Shown here one piece after another: positions 25,472 through 33,696 of a stretch of 64,000 nucleotides of DNA. The notes beneath the pieces were generated by a model. The model did no database searches and was not told the origin of the DNA. It was given only the letters and a program-made list of their open reading frames with translations. Numbering within the stretch: the stretch's first letter is position 1; each line of letters opens with the position of its first letter. The stretch comes from Stenotrophomonas rhizophila (GTDB lineage: Bacteria > Pseudomonadota > Gammaproteobacteria > Xanthomonadales > Xanthomonadaceae): contig NZ_RJKV01000001.1 in assembly GCF_003751305.1 (NCBI RefSeq), forward strand, positions 1,469,586 through 1,533,585. Reading direction: 5' to 3'. The position numbers and the translations under genes are program-made.

Positions 25472-26575
25472 ATGAAGGACACCACGTCCCGTACCGACCT
25501 GTTCGCACCCACCCACATGGGTGCACTCCAGCTGGCCAACCGTATCGTGATGGCGCCGATCACCCGCAGCCGCTACGGCGAAGACGGTGTTCCCAATGCG
25601 CTCCACGCCACGTATTACGCCCAGCGCGCCAGTGCCGGGTTGATCGTCGCCGAGGCGACCAATATCTCGCCCCAAGGGCGCGGGTATGCCGCCACACCCG
25701 GCCTCTGGAGCGATGCGCAGGTAGCCGGCTGGAGACAGGTCACCGATGCAGTGCATGCCGCCGGCGGAAAGATCGTCAGCCAGCTCTGGCACGTCGGGCG
25801 GTTCTCGAGCGTGGCCTTGCAACCTGGCGGCCAGGCCCCGGTCGCGCCGTCGGCGATCAAGGCCGAAGGCGACACCTACACCGCCGATGGCTTCGTGCCG
25901 GTTTCGATGCCGCGCGCCTTGGAGACCGATGAGATCCCCGGGATCGTTGCCCAGTTCGAGCTGGCTGCCCGCAATGCACAGCGCGCCGGCTTCGATGGTG
26001 TGGAAGTTCATGCGGCCAACAGCTATCTGCTGGACCAGTTCCTGCGTGATTCCACCAACCATCGCACCGATGGCTACGGTGGCTCGATCGAGAACCGCGC
26101 CAGGCTGACGCTGGAGGTGACCGAGGCGGTCGTGAACCTCTGGGGCAGTGACCGCGTCGGTATCCGCCTGTCACCCGTCACCCCGGACGCGGGCAACACG
26201 CCGCCGGACAGCAACGTCATGGCGACCTACGGCTACCTCATCACGCAGTTGAACCGCTTCAACCTGGCCTATCTGCATTTTGTCGAGGGCGCGACCGCAA
26301 CCACGCGCAGCGTTCCCGAGGGGGTCGACCTGGATGCCTTGAGTGCCACGTTCAACGGCGCCTTCATCGGCAACAACAACTACGACCTGGAGATGGCCAT
26401 CTCGCGTCGTGCCGAGGGCCGCATCGATGCGGTCGCGTTCGGTCGGCTGTTCATCTCGAACCCGGACCTCGTCGAACGCCTTCGCCGCGGTGCGCAGCTG
26501 ACCATCGCACCGCGTGAGTCCTATTACGGCGGCGGCGCCAAGGGCTACACCGACTGGCCCACTGCAACCGAATGA
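25472..26575 (+). CDS. Old Yellow Enzyme-family alkene reductase (NemA-like)
   Basis: 367 residues, FMN-dependent TIM barrel. Signature blocks are NRIVMAPITRSR, VSQLWHVGR, FDGVEVHAANSYLLDQFLRD with the substrate-binding His/Asn pair, TDGYGGSIENRARL and FGRLFISNPDL. Such enzymes reduce activated C=C bonds and nitro compounds with NAD(P)H. It lies directly behind tetR with the shared operator in its promoter. The frame is open upstream through tetR, but family sequence begins at ATG 25472. Confidence 0.92.
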   Translation: MKDTTSRTDLFAPTHMGALQLANRIVMAPITRSRYGEDGVPNALHATYYAQRASAGLIVAEATNISPQGRGYAATPGLWSDAQVAGWRQVTDAVHAAGGKIVSQLWHVGRFSSVALQPGGQAPVAPSAIKAEGDTYTADGFVPVSMPRALETDEIPGIVAQFELAARNAQRAGFDGVEVHAANSYLLDQFLRDSTNHRTDGYGGSIENRARLTLEVTEAVVNLWGSDRVGIRLSPVTPDAGNTPPDSNVMATYGYLITQLNRFNLAYLHFVEGATATTRSVPEGVDLDALSATFNGAFIGNNNYDLEMAISRRAEGRIDAVAFGRLFISNPDLVERLRRGAQLTIAPRESYYGGGAKGYTDWPTATE

Positions 26576-26624
26576 TGCTTCGCCCCCTCCCCCACGCCTC
26601 ATCCCAACCCCCAGAGGATTCACC

Positions 26625-27008
26625 ATGAGCAACCCGACCTACGTGCAGGACTACAACGCCATCGTCGACGTACTGAATCAGTACAACGAGGGCGGCAAAC
26701 AGGCCAAGAGCAGCATCATGAAACCTGCCTTCAGCGAGCAGGCCACGATCTTCGGCGTTGATGCAGACACTGCACTCGTCGGCGGCCCCATCCAGGGTCT
26801 GTTCGACACGATCGACACGGCATTTCGTCCCTCGCCGGAGGCACGCGCGGCGATCGCGCGCATCGACATCGTCGGTACGGCGGCAAGTGCCCGGGTCGAT
26901 ACCGACGACATCTCCGGCTTTCACTTCACGGATTTCTTCAATCTGCTGAAAGTGGAGGGTCGCTGGACGGTCGTCAGCAAGATCTACCACACACACACCA
27001 GCGCCTGA
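26625..27008 (+). CDS. NTF2-like / SnoaL-like protein
   Basis: 127 residues, no signal peptide. YNAIVDVLNQYNEGGKQAKS, AFSEQATIFGV and HFTDFFNLLKVEGRWTVVSKIYHTH follow the cone-shaped NTF2-like fold of putative lumazine-binding/SnoaL-type proteins. No catalytic assignment is possible. GAGGA lies 7 bases before the ATG; it follows the reductase gene by 49 bases and probably belongs to the same TetR-controlled transcript. Confidence 0.8.
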   Translation: MSNPTYVQDYNAIVDVLNQYNEGGKQAKSSIMKPAFSEQATIFGVDADTALVGGPIQGLFDTIDTAFRPSPEARAAIARIDIVGTAASARVDTDDISGFHFTDFFNLLKVEGRWTVVSKIYHTHTSA

Positions 27009-27138
27009 ATCGGGCAGAGACACCGTGCAGGCCGTCGCGATGGCCTGCACGTCCACCACGCGACATGGTCTTAACCCACGCTCTTTATGCTGACCATCCC
27101 CGACCGGTCATGGGTCGCGATCATGGAAAGGAGTGCTG

Positions 27139-27417
27139 ATGAAGACGCTGTGTGCCGCGCTGTTCGCAAGCTGCCTGCTCGCCGCCAGTCCGGTGGCGTT
27201 TGCCGACGTGGCCAACCTCACCAACAGCGCCGACGGCGCCAATCGCGATGCAGGTATCGCGGCGGTGAAGAAGAAACTGCAGGATGCGTGCACCGACCGC
27301 AAAGGCACGCCGGATATGGGCTCGTTCGAAGTGGTCTTCGAGAAGACCAGCGAGAACCCGGATGTGCCCAAGCCGTACTACGTTGACGGCAAGCTGAAGT
27401 GCGACCTGCCCGGCTGA
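27139..27417 (+). CDS. Small secreted hypothetical protein
   Basis: 92 residues. Signal peptide (MKTLCAALFASCLLAASPVAFA), then a short Lys/Asp-rich domain with two Cys (QDACTDRKG, KLKCDLPG) likely to form a disulfide. A strong AAAGGAG precedes ATG 27139, deciding against the GTG 6 bases earlier. A CGACCGGTCA sequence matching part of the TetR operator is 29 bases upstream. No family recognised. Confidence 0.75.
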   Translation: MKTLCAALFASCLLAASPVAFADVANLTNSADGANRDAGIAAVKKKLQDACTDRKGTPDMGSFEVVFEKTSENPDVPKPYYVDGKLKCDLPG

Positions 27418-27543
27418 TCGGCCCCGGGCGGCCGCACATGCTGCCCTGGCCCGCGCTGGGTCACTACCGGCGCACTGGCTGCTGATATAGTGCGGTGAGC
27501 ACGATGGGCACGGTGCCCGTCCACGAATCGCAGGGAGTGGGTC

Positions 27544-28683
27544 ATGGGTCTTCGTCAGGCAGTGGCAGGGGCAGTCGGTGGTGTTCTGGCCGACCAGTGG
27601 AAGGATTTCTACACTGTGCCGACGGGCCTGCCCTCGACGGCAGCGCTGTTCGCGGCGGTGCCGCGTGGCACCAATGCCGGGCGCGGCTCCAACACCAGCG
27701 CCTCCTCCAACATCATCACCAACGGGTCGAAGATCGTCGTGCCCGAAGGGTATGGCCTGCTGCTGTTCCAGGACGGCGCGATCACCGGCTTTGTCGCCGA
27801 ACCGGGTGGCTATGAATGGCGCTCGGATGATCTGAACTCGCAGTCGATCTTCGCCGGCGACGGTTTCGTCAGCCCGCTGATCAAGCAGAGCTGGGAACGC
27901 TTCAAGTTCGGTGGCCAGCCGGGGTCGCAGCAGGCGGCGTTCTTCGTCTCCCTGAAGGAACTGCCGGACAACCGCTTCGGCACGCAGTCCGAAATCTACT
28001 GGGACGATGGTTTCCTCGGCACGCAGGTCGGCGCGGTCACACGCGGCTCGTACACGCTGAAGATCGTCGATCCGATCCTGTTCGTGAAGAATTTTGTGCC
28101 GGCCAGCTACCTGCAGCCCGGCCAGGTGTTCGATTTCACCGATCTGGACAACGCCGCCGCCAGCCAGCTGTTCAATGAAGTGGTGGGCTCGCTCGCGCCA
28201 GCCTTCAGCCTGTATACGAACGATCCGGGCAAGGGCAACCGCATCACCAAGCTGCAGCAGGATTCGCTCGGCTTTGCACAGAGCCTGTCCGCTGCCGTCG
28301 AGCAGGGTTACCAGTGGAAGTCCGACCGTGGCCTGGCCATCGTCAAGACCGCCATTGTCTCGATCGAGTACGACGCCAACACCCGCGAGCTGCTCAAGAC
28401 CGTGCAGCGCGCCGATGCGCTGGCCGGCTCGCGTGGCAATTCCAACCTGCAGGCCAGTGTTGCCCAAGGCATCCAGTCGGCGGGCGAGAACGGCGGCGCG
28501 GCCGGCCTGGTCGGCGTGGGCATGGCCTCGGGCATGCTCGGGGTCGGCGGCATGCAGCAGCCGGTCGCCCCGGCGGCGGACGATCCGGTCGCCAAGCTGA
28601 AGAAGGCCAAAGAGATGCTGGACCTCGGCCTGATCACCCAGGACGACTACGACAAGCTCAAGGCCAAGGCGCTGGGGCTGTAA
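27544..28683 (+). CDS. SPFH-domain protein with C-terminal SHOCT motif (YdjI-like)
   Basis: 379 residues. The central part has the SPFH/band-7-like character of the group often annotated as virion core protein-like (GSKIVVPEGYGLLLFQDG, FGTQSEIYWDD, GSYTLKIVDPILFVKNFV). A Gly/Ala-rich linker leads to a short SHOCT-like end (KLKKAKEMLDLGLITQDDY). In Bacillus subtilis the related YdjI is recruited to the membrane by YdjG/YdjH and in turn recruits PspA during envelope stress. First gene of a three-gene cassette, 21 bases before the zinc-ribbon gene. Confidence 0.82.
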   Translation: MGLRQAVAGAVGGVLADQWKDFYTVPTGLPSTAALFAAVPRGTNAGRGSNTSASSNIITNGSKIVVPEGYGLLLFQDGAITGFVAEPGGYEWRSDDLNSQSIFAGDGFVSPLIKQSWERFKFGGQPGSQQAAFFVSLKELPDNRFGTQSEIYWDDGFLGTQVGAVTRGSYTLKIVDPILFVKNFVPASYLQPGQVFDFTDLDNAAASQLFNEVVGSLAPAFSLYTNDPGKGNRITKLQQDSLGFAQSLSAAVEQGYQWKSDRGLAIVKTAIVSIEYDANTRELLKTVQRADALAGSRGNSNLQASVAQGIQSAGENGGAAGLVGVGMASGMLGVGGMQQPVAPAADDPVAKLKKAKEMLDLGLITQDDYDKLKAKALGL

Positions 28684-28704
28684 GACACCGAGCGCACCGA
28701 CACC

Positions 28705-30051
28705 ATGTCCGACCCCAAGATGCCCCCGCCGATCCCGGCGGTCCCGCCGCCGTTGCCGCCCTCTCCGGCGGCGCCGGTCACCGGCCCGGGCTCGCCCCGG
28801 GATGTGCCACCACTGCCGGGCAGTTTCCCGGTCGATCCAGCGACTCTGCCCCAGCCCATCCGTGATGAGGTGCAGGCGCCGGACCCGGTGGCCCTGGACA
28901 CCTCGGCGGCAGAACTCAAGGATGGCCTCAACCGCTGCCCGAAATGCGGCTCCAGCGATATCCGGCTCAAGCTCGGTAGCGATCTGCTGATCTGCCAGTT
29001 CTGCCGTCACGAATGGCACGGCGACCGCGTTGAGGAGGCCTTCGGGTTTGGCGAAGGGATCGATCAGCTGCGCGGCACGGTCATTGCGTCCGGTGCACGC
29101 GACATCGACGCCGATACCGCCAGCCTGATGAGCTTCAAGTGCACCGGTTGCGGCGCCGAAGTCACCATCAACACCGAAAGTACGATGACCGCACGCTGCC
29201 ACTGGTGCCGCCATGTGTTCGGGGTCAACGAGCAGATCTCCAACGGCGCGGTGCCCGACGCGGTACTGCCGTTCCATATCAGCAAGGACGATGCGGTCGC
29301 GCGGATCCGCCAGTTCGTGGACAAGCGCCGCCTGTTCGCGCTCAAGGCGTTCAAGGACCAGTTCACACCGGAGAACGTCACCGGCGTCTATCTGCCCTAC
29401 ATGATCGTGGACAGCAATGTCAGCGCCAGCGTGTCCGGCAAGGGCGAGATCCAGACGCGGCAGTACACCCGCGGCACCGAGAAGAACAAGAAAACGTACT
29501 ACGACGCCGATATCTACCAGGTGGATCGCCAGGTGGATTTCACCGTGGACGATCTCACCATGGAATCCTCGGCCGAGCGTGGCAACCTGGATACGCAGAC
29601 CAACACCAACAACATCATCAACGCGATCCTGCCGTTCGACACCAAGAACGCCCTGAAGTGGAACGCCTCCTATCTGGCCGGTTTCACCTCGGAAAAGCGC
29701 AACGTGGACGTCGAGACGCTGCGCCCGCGCCTGGAGGATCAGCTGCTGTCGATCGCCCGCGCGCAGGTGGAAGGCTCGGTACGCCGCTACGACCGTGGTG
29801 TGCGCTGGGAGCGCGAGCGGGTGGATGTGCACGGCACCCGCTGGGTCTCCATGTACCTGCCGGTGTGGCTGTACTCGTATCACCAGCCGGGCCGCAACGG
29901 CGGCATGCTGCACTACATCGCGGTGAATGGCCGCACCGGTGAAACCATGGGCAGCGTGCCGGTGCAGCAGTGGAAGCTGCTGCTGGCCGCGCTCACCACC
30001 GGCACGATCATTGAAGCCCTCGTTCTCTTCTTCCTGGTAGCTGCCGCATGA
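28705..30051 (+). CDS. Zinc-ribbon membrane protein (YdjG-like)
   Basis: 448 residues. Pro-rich N-terminus, two zinc ribbons (CPKCGSSDIRLK ... CQFCRHEW and CTGCGAEVTIN ... CHWCRH), a large soluble domain (~residues 190-420) with YLPYMIVDSNVSASVSGKGE and SMYLPVWLYSYHQPG, and a C-terminal membrane helix (LTTGTIIEALVLFFLVAAA). The TFIIB-type ribbon label is structural only; no transcription role is implied. Its position behind the SPFH gene and its membrane tail suggest it anchors the SPFH protein. Overlaps the next gene by ATGA. Confidence 0.82.
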   Translation: MSDPKMPPPIPAVPPPLPPSPAAPVTGPGSPRDVPPLPGSFPVDPATLPQPIRDEVQAPDPVALDTSAAELKDGLNRCPKCGSSDIRLKLGSDLLICQFCRHEWHGDRVEEAFGFGEGIDQLRGTVIASGARDIDADTASLMSFKCTGCGAEVTINTESTMTARCHWCRHVFGVNEQISNGAVPDAVLPFHISKDDAVARIRQFVDKRRLFALKAFKDQFTPENVTGVYLPYMIVDSNVSASVSGKGEIQTRQYTRGTEKNKKTYYDADIYQVDRQVDFTVDDLTMESSAERGNLDTQTNTNNIINAILPFDTKNALKWNASYLAGFTSEKRNVDVETLRPRLEDQLLSIARAQVEGSVRRYDRGVRWERERVDVHGTRWVSMYLPVWLYSYHQPGRNGGMLHYIAVNGRTGETMGSVPVQQWKLLLAALTTGTIIEALVLFFLVAAA

Positions 30052-30314
30052 GCGATGACAGTGGACTCTGGTTGCTCGCCGCCGGCCCCGCCGGTGCAAC
30101 GGCGTTGTACTGGGCGTTGTACCGGTACTACCGCAATACCGATAGATCACATGCCTTCGAGCACGAAACGACCATCGATGCCAAACCGGTGACCGGCGCG
30201 GATCGCAAGGTCGATACCATCACGGGTACGCAGGAACGGCGCATCCGTGGCGACAACGTGCGCGCGTACCGGACACGCGTTCAGCGCGACAGGGACAGTC
30301 CGCCGCCATTGTGA
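30048..30314 (+). CDS. Small membrane protein of the SPFH/zinc-ribbon cassette
   Basis: 88 residues: one or two short hydrophobic segments (LWLLAAGPAGATALYWALY) then a charged tail (TGTQERRIRGDNVRAYRTR). Its start overlaps the stop of the zinc-ribbon gene, so it is probably a subunit of the same membrane assembly, perhaps occupying the place of YdjH. No independent family recognised. Confidence 0.7.
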   Translation: MSDDSGLWLLAAGPAGATALYWALYRYYRNTDRSHAFEHETTIDAKPVTGADRKVDTITGTQERRIRGDNVRAYRTRVQRDRDSPPPL

Positions 30315-30383
30315 CGCGTCACGGAGGCGGCTCGACGAACCCGGGCGGTATCATGTGGGGTCAGTTTTCCGTAGGACGCCCCC

Positions 30384-31331
30384 ATGCGCACGCTCTATCC
30401 GGCGATCACACCCTTCCGCACCCATCAGGTGGCGGTCGATGACCTGCACACCTTGTTCGTCGAGGAGTGCGGCACGCCTGACGGCATCCCGGTGGTGTTC
30501 CTGCATGGCGGGCCGGGTGCCGGCGTATCACCCACCCACCGGCGCTTCTTTGACCCGTCACGTTATCGCATCGTCCTGATCGACCAGCGCGGCAGCGGCC
30601 GCTCCACCCCGTTCGGCGAGCTGCGTGACAACACGACGCAGCACCTGGTCACCGACGTGGACACCATCCGCAAACTGCTCGGCATCGAGCGCTGGCTGGT
30701 GTTTGGCGGTTCCTGGGGCTCGACCCTGGCATTGGCGTACGCGCAGGCACATCCAGAACGTGCTACCGGCATCATCGTGCGCGGCGTCTATCTCGGTCGC
30801 GCCGAGGAGAACCGCTGGTTCGCCGAGGCCGACGGCGGTGCGCGCTGGGTGTTCCCGGAGCGCTGGGCGGCCTACGAGGCGCATATCCCTGAAGACGAAC
30901 GCGGCGACATGATCGCCGCATACTGGCGTCGTCTGGACAGCCCGGACGAAGCGACCCGCATCGCCGCCGCGCAGGCCTGGCTGGGGTGGGAGGATCACGC
31001 GGCCACGCTGGAACACGACGTCGACGCGGTGTCCGGTGACGATCCGCTGCACACCCTGGCCAAGGCGCGCATCGAAGCGCACTACTTCCGCAACCATGCC
31101 TTCCTCGATCATGCGCAGCTGCTGCGCGATATCGACCGCATCCGGCATCTGCCGGGCGTGATCGTGCAGGGCCGCTACGACATCATCTGCCCGGCGCGCA
31201 GCGCGTGGGACCTGGCCTGTGCCTGGCCCGAGGCCTCGCTGCAGATGGTGGTATCCGGTCACAGCGCAACGGAGCCGGCCACCGCCGATGCTTTGGTGCG
31301 CGCGACGGATGCCTTCGCGGACGCGCAGTAA
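30384..31331 (+). CDS. pip: Prolyl aminopeptidase
   Basis: 315 residues, alpha/beta-hydrolase. HGGPGAG oxyanion motif (41-47), nucleophile elbow GGSWGS with Ser110, and FGGSWGSTLALAYAQAHPE plus RGVYLGR typical of proline iminopeptidase, which removes N-terminal proline from peptides. The late acid (GRYDIICP) and His (SGHSATEP) are present. Cytoplasmic. TATCAT, about 30 bases upstream of the ATG, may be its -10 box. The next gene starts 10 bases after its stop. Confidence 0.92.
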   Translation: MRTLYPAITPFRTHQVAVDDLHTLFVEECGTPDGIPVVFLHGGPGAGVSPTHRRFFDPSRYRIVLIDQRGSGRSTPFGELRDNTTQHLVTDVDTIRKLLGIERWLVFGGSWGSTLALAYAQAHPERATGIIVRGVYLGRAEENRWFAEADGGARWVFPERWAAYEAHIPEDERGDMIAAYWRRLDSPDEATRIAAAQAWLGWEDHAATLEHDVDAVSGDDPLHTLAKARIEAHYFRNHAFLDHAQLLRDIDRIRHLPGVIVQGRYDIICPARSAWDLACAWPEASLQMVVSGHSATEPATADALVRATDAFADAQ

Positions 31332-31340
31332 GGAGTCATC

Positions 31341-32093
31341 GTGGATTCGATCTACCTGGTGGTGGCGTTGGGCGCCATCGTGGCGGGCTTTGTGCAGGGC
31401 CTGTCGGGCTTCGCGTTCGGGCTGGTGGCGCTCTCCTTCTGGGCGTGGGTGCTGGATCCCAAGCTGGCGGCCACCCTCTCCGTGTTCGGTGCCCTGACCG
31501 GCCAGCTGCTGGCGGCCTTCACCGTGCGCCGCGGCTTCAATCTGAAGATCCTGCTGCCTTTCGTGCTGGGCGGGCTGGCCGGGATTCCGCTGGGCGTCTA
31601 CCTGCTGCCCCTGCTCGACATGAACTGGCTCAAGGCGATCCTGGGCACCTTGCTGGTGCTGTGGTGCCCGGCGATGCTGCTGTCACGTCAGCTGCCGCGT
31701 GTCACGGCGGGTGGGCGCGCGGCCGATGGTGTGGTGGGATTTGCCGGCGGCATCATGGGCGGGCTGGGCGGCTTCACCGGCACCCTGCCGACGCTGTGGT
31801 GCACGCTGCGCGGTTACGAGCGTGACGTGCAGCGCTCCGTGGTCCAGAACTTCAACCTGTCCATGCTGCTGGTGACCATGGGCACCTATGTCGGCACCGG
31901 CATCGTCACCCGCGAGATGCTGCCGATGTTCGCCATCGTCGCGCCAGCCATGTTGATCCCGACCCTGCTCGGCACCCGCCTCTACATCGGCATCAGCGAC
32001 CTGCGGTTCCGGCAGATCGTGCTCAGCCTGCTCACCGTGTCCGGGATAGCGCTGCTGGCCTCGTCATTGCCGGCGCTGCTGGGCTGGCGCTGA
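31341..32093 (+). CDS. TauE/SafE-family sulfite exporter-like permease
   Basis: 250 residues with about eight membrane helices and the family start block GFVQGLSGFAFGLVALSFWAW, repeated in the second half as GFAGGIMGGLGGFTGTLPTLWC. Members export sulfite or organosulfur anions. GTG start at 31341, preceded by AAGGAG. Likely cotranscribed with pip. Its last 62 bases overlap the convergent serine hydrolase gene. Confidence 0.88.
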   Translation: MDSIYLVVALGAIVAGFVQGLSGFAFGLVALSFWAWVLDPKLAATLSVFGALTGQLLAAFTVRRGFNLKILLPFVLGGLAGIPLGVYLLPLLDMNWLKAILGTLLVLWCPAMLLSRQLPRVTAGGRAADGVVGFAGGIMGGLGGFTGTLPTLWCTLRGYERDVQRSVVQNFNLSMLLVTMGTYVGTGIVTREMLPMFAIVAPAMLIPTLLGTRLYIGISDLRFRQIVLSLLTVSGIALLASSLPALLGWR

Positions 32094-33498
32094 GGCCGCG
32101 CTGCGACAGCGGCAGACGGTTGCCGACGAAGTTGACCACGTTCTCCATCGCATCGGGATCGACATTGCTCAGCCCGATCACTACGTAGCCGTTGCTCGGC
32201 AGCGCGACGAGCGCGGCATTCGCACCGGGCGCCCCACCCTCGTGGCCATACTGGCGCTGCTCTCCCTCACCGCTCACCATGAAGCCGTAGCCGTACCAGC
32301 CCTTGGTATTCTGCGGTAAGGTGGCCGCGTCCAATGCCGCGGCCGGGATCAGCCGGCCACTGCGCAACGCCTCGGCGAACCGCAGCAGATCCTGGGCGGT
32401 GCTGTAACCGCCGCCCGCCGACGTACCGCGCAACGGCAGGCTCTTGGTCTCGCGCACCCACTGGCCGTCGCTCAGCGTGTAGGGCACCGCGCGGCCTGGC
32501 ACCAGGGTCGCCTCGGGCGCCGCTCCCGTGGAAGTCATGCCCGCCGGCGCAAAGATGTGCTGTTCGACGTAGGCGTCGTACGACTGTCCCGACGCCGCCT
32601 CGATGATCGAGCCAAGCAGAATGTAGCCGTAGTTGGAATACTGGTCCTGGGTGCCGGGTTTGAAGGCCGGTGCCGCGGCGCCATAGAAGGGCCAATAGTC
32701 GGCCAGCGTCTTGAGCGATGCCTTCCGCGCCTCGAACGCCTCGTCGAAGATCTCTCCCAGGCCACTGGTGTGGTTGAGCAGCTGCCGGATCGTGACACCG
32801 GTGGCGACGGCCAGGTTGGGGTAATGCTTCAGATGCTGGGCAATCCTATCGTCCAGTGTCAGCTTGCCAGCCTCGGCCAACTGCAGGATCGCCACCGCAG
32901 TGAACATCTTGTTCAACGAGGCGAGCCGGAACGTCGTGGTGCTATCGACCGCAATACCCTGCTCCCGGTCAGCCCGCCCGCCATGCCACGCCATCAGCAC
33001 CTTGCCGTCCTGCGCCAGCAGAAAGCTGCCGGAGAGCTTGTCCTGTGCCGCCAGCGTGTCCAGACGCGCACGGCTCTGCGCGATGAGCGCGGGCAACTCA
33101 AGCCGCGCGGGCTTGAACGCGTCGGGTATCGCCACGCCTTCCAGTTGCAACGTCTTGAGCCGCGGCCTGTTGGCAGGATCGATGGCCACGGTGATCAGCA
33201 CCCCGCGGTCGCTCGATGTGCCGCGCACGATGCTCGCGACGGTATCGGGTGTGTCCACGGTGGTGGTCAGCACCTCGAACGGGCCGAAGGTCTCGCGGAT
33301 GTCCAGGTATCGCTGCGCGGTGTGGTCGATCCCGGCGGTCGACAGCACGGTCTGCAGTGCGTTTGCATTGCCGGCGTTATAGGCGGTAAGCCAACGATTG
33401 AAGATCTGTTTGGCCGACACCGGAGCCGCCGGTGTAGCGGCCCAGGCGGTGGCGCTGAAGAACAGTAGCGCAAAGGTGAGCATTCTGATCAACAACAT
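32032..33498 (-). CDS. Secreted serine hydrolase, class C beta-lactamase fold
   Basis: 488 residues: signal peptide (MLLIRMLTFALLFFSATAWA), an N-terminal ~130-residue alpha+beta domain, then a beta-lactamase/penicillin-binding domain with Ser-x-x-Lys (LASLNKMF), the YSNYG motif and HEGGAPG as the third active-site block. Family members include esterases and D-aminopeptidases; antibiotic resistance is not implied. ATG 33498 chosen as start of the signal peptide. Its 3' end overlaps the TauE gene by 62 bases tail to tail. Confidence 0.87.
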   Translation of the reverse strand: MLLIRMLTFALLFFSATAWAATPAAPVSAKQIFNRWLTAYNAGNANALQTVLSTAGIDHTAQRYLDIRETFGPFEVLTTTVDTPDTVASIVRGTSSDRGVLITVAIDPANRPRLKTLQLEGVAIPDAFKPARLELPALIAQSRARLDTLAAQDKLSGSFLLAQDGKVLMAWHGGRADREQGIAVDSTTTFRLASLNKMFTAVAILQLAEAGKLTLDDRIAQHLKHYPNLAVATGVTIRQLLNHTSGLGEIFDEAFEARKASLKTLADYWPFYGAAAPAFKPGTQDQYSNYGYILLGSIIEAASGQSYDAYVEQHIFAPAGMTSTGAAPEATLVPGRAVPYTLSDGQWVRETKSLPLRGTSAGGGYSTAQDLLRFAEALRSGRLIPAAALDAATLPQNTKGWYGYGFMVSGEGEQRQYGHEGGAPGANAALVALPSNGYVVIGLSNVDPDAMENVVNFVGNRLPLSQRGLSASPAAPAMTRPAALSRTR

Positions 33499-33559
33499 CC
33501 TGTTCTCCCGTCCACTGAGCTGCCGCCCGTCAGTGGGGTGGATTATGCATGCGGGCGCC

Positions 33560-33667
33560 TCATCCGCGCTGCATGTGCATCCATCGGGCAAGCAACGGTT
33601 CCAACCCCACCGCGACGAGCATCCACCCGCCCAGCACGGCAGCCAGCCCCATCCAGACGCTGCTCAT
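33560..33667 (-). CDS. Candidate 35-residue single-helix membrane protein
   Basis: Reads MSSVWMGLAAVLGGWMLVAV then a short Arg-containing tail (LARWMHMQRG). One clear hydrophobic helix. A CAGGG lies a few bases before its ATG. It fills the gap between the autotransporter stop and the serine hydrolase start, on the same strand as both. Without conservation data it stays a candidate. Confidence 0.4.
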   Translation of the reverse strand: MSSVWMGLAAVLGGWMLVAVGLEPLLARWMHMQRG

Positions 33668-33696
33668 GATCCCTGTCCTTGGCGTACTGCCGTTGC

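Noticed and set aside
27121..30150. 1,009-residue open frame antisense to the SPFH cassette
   Set aside because: Composition is His/Gln/Arg/Val shadow sequence with no domain; the plus-strand genes carry recognisable motifs.
30311..30322. 12-bp perfect palindrome GTGACGCGTCAC at the end of the small membrane protein gene
   Set aside because: Several such 12-mers are expected by chance in 64 kb, and it overlaps a stop codon.
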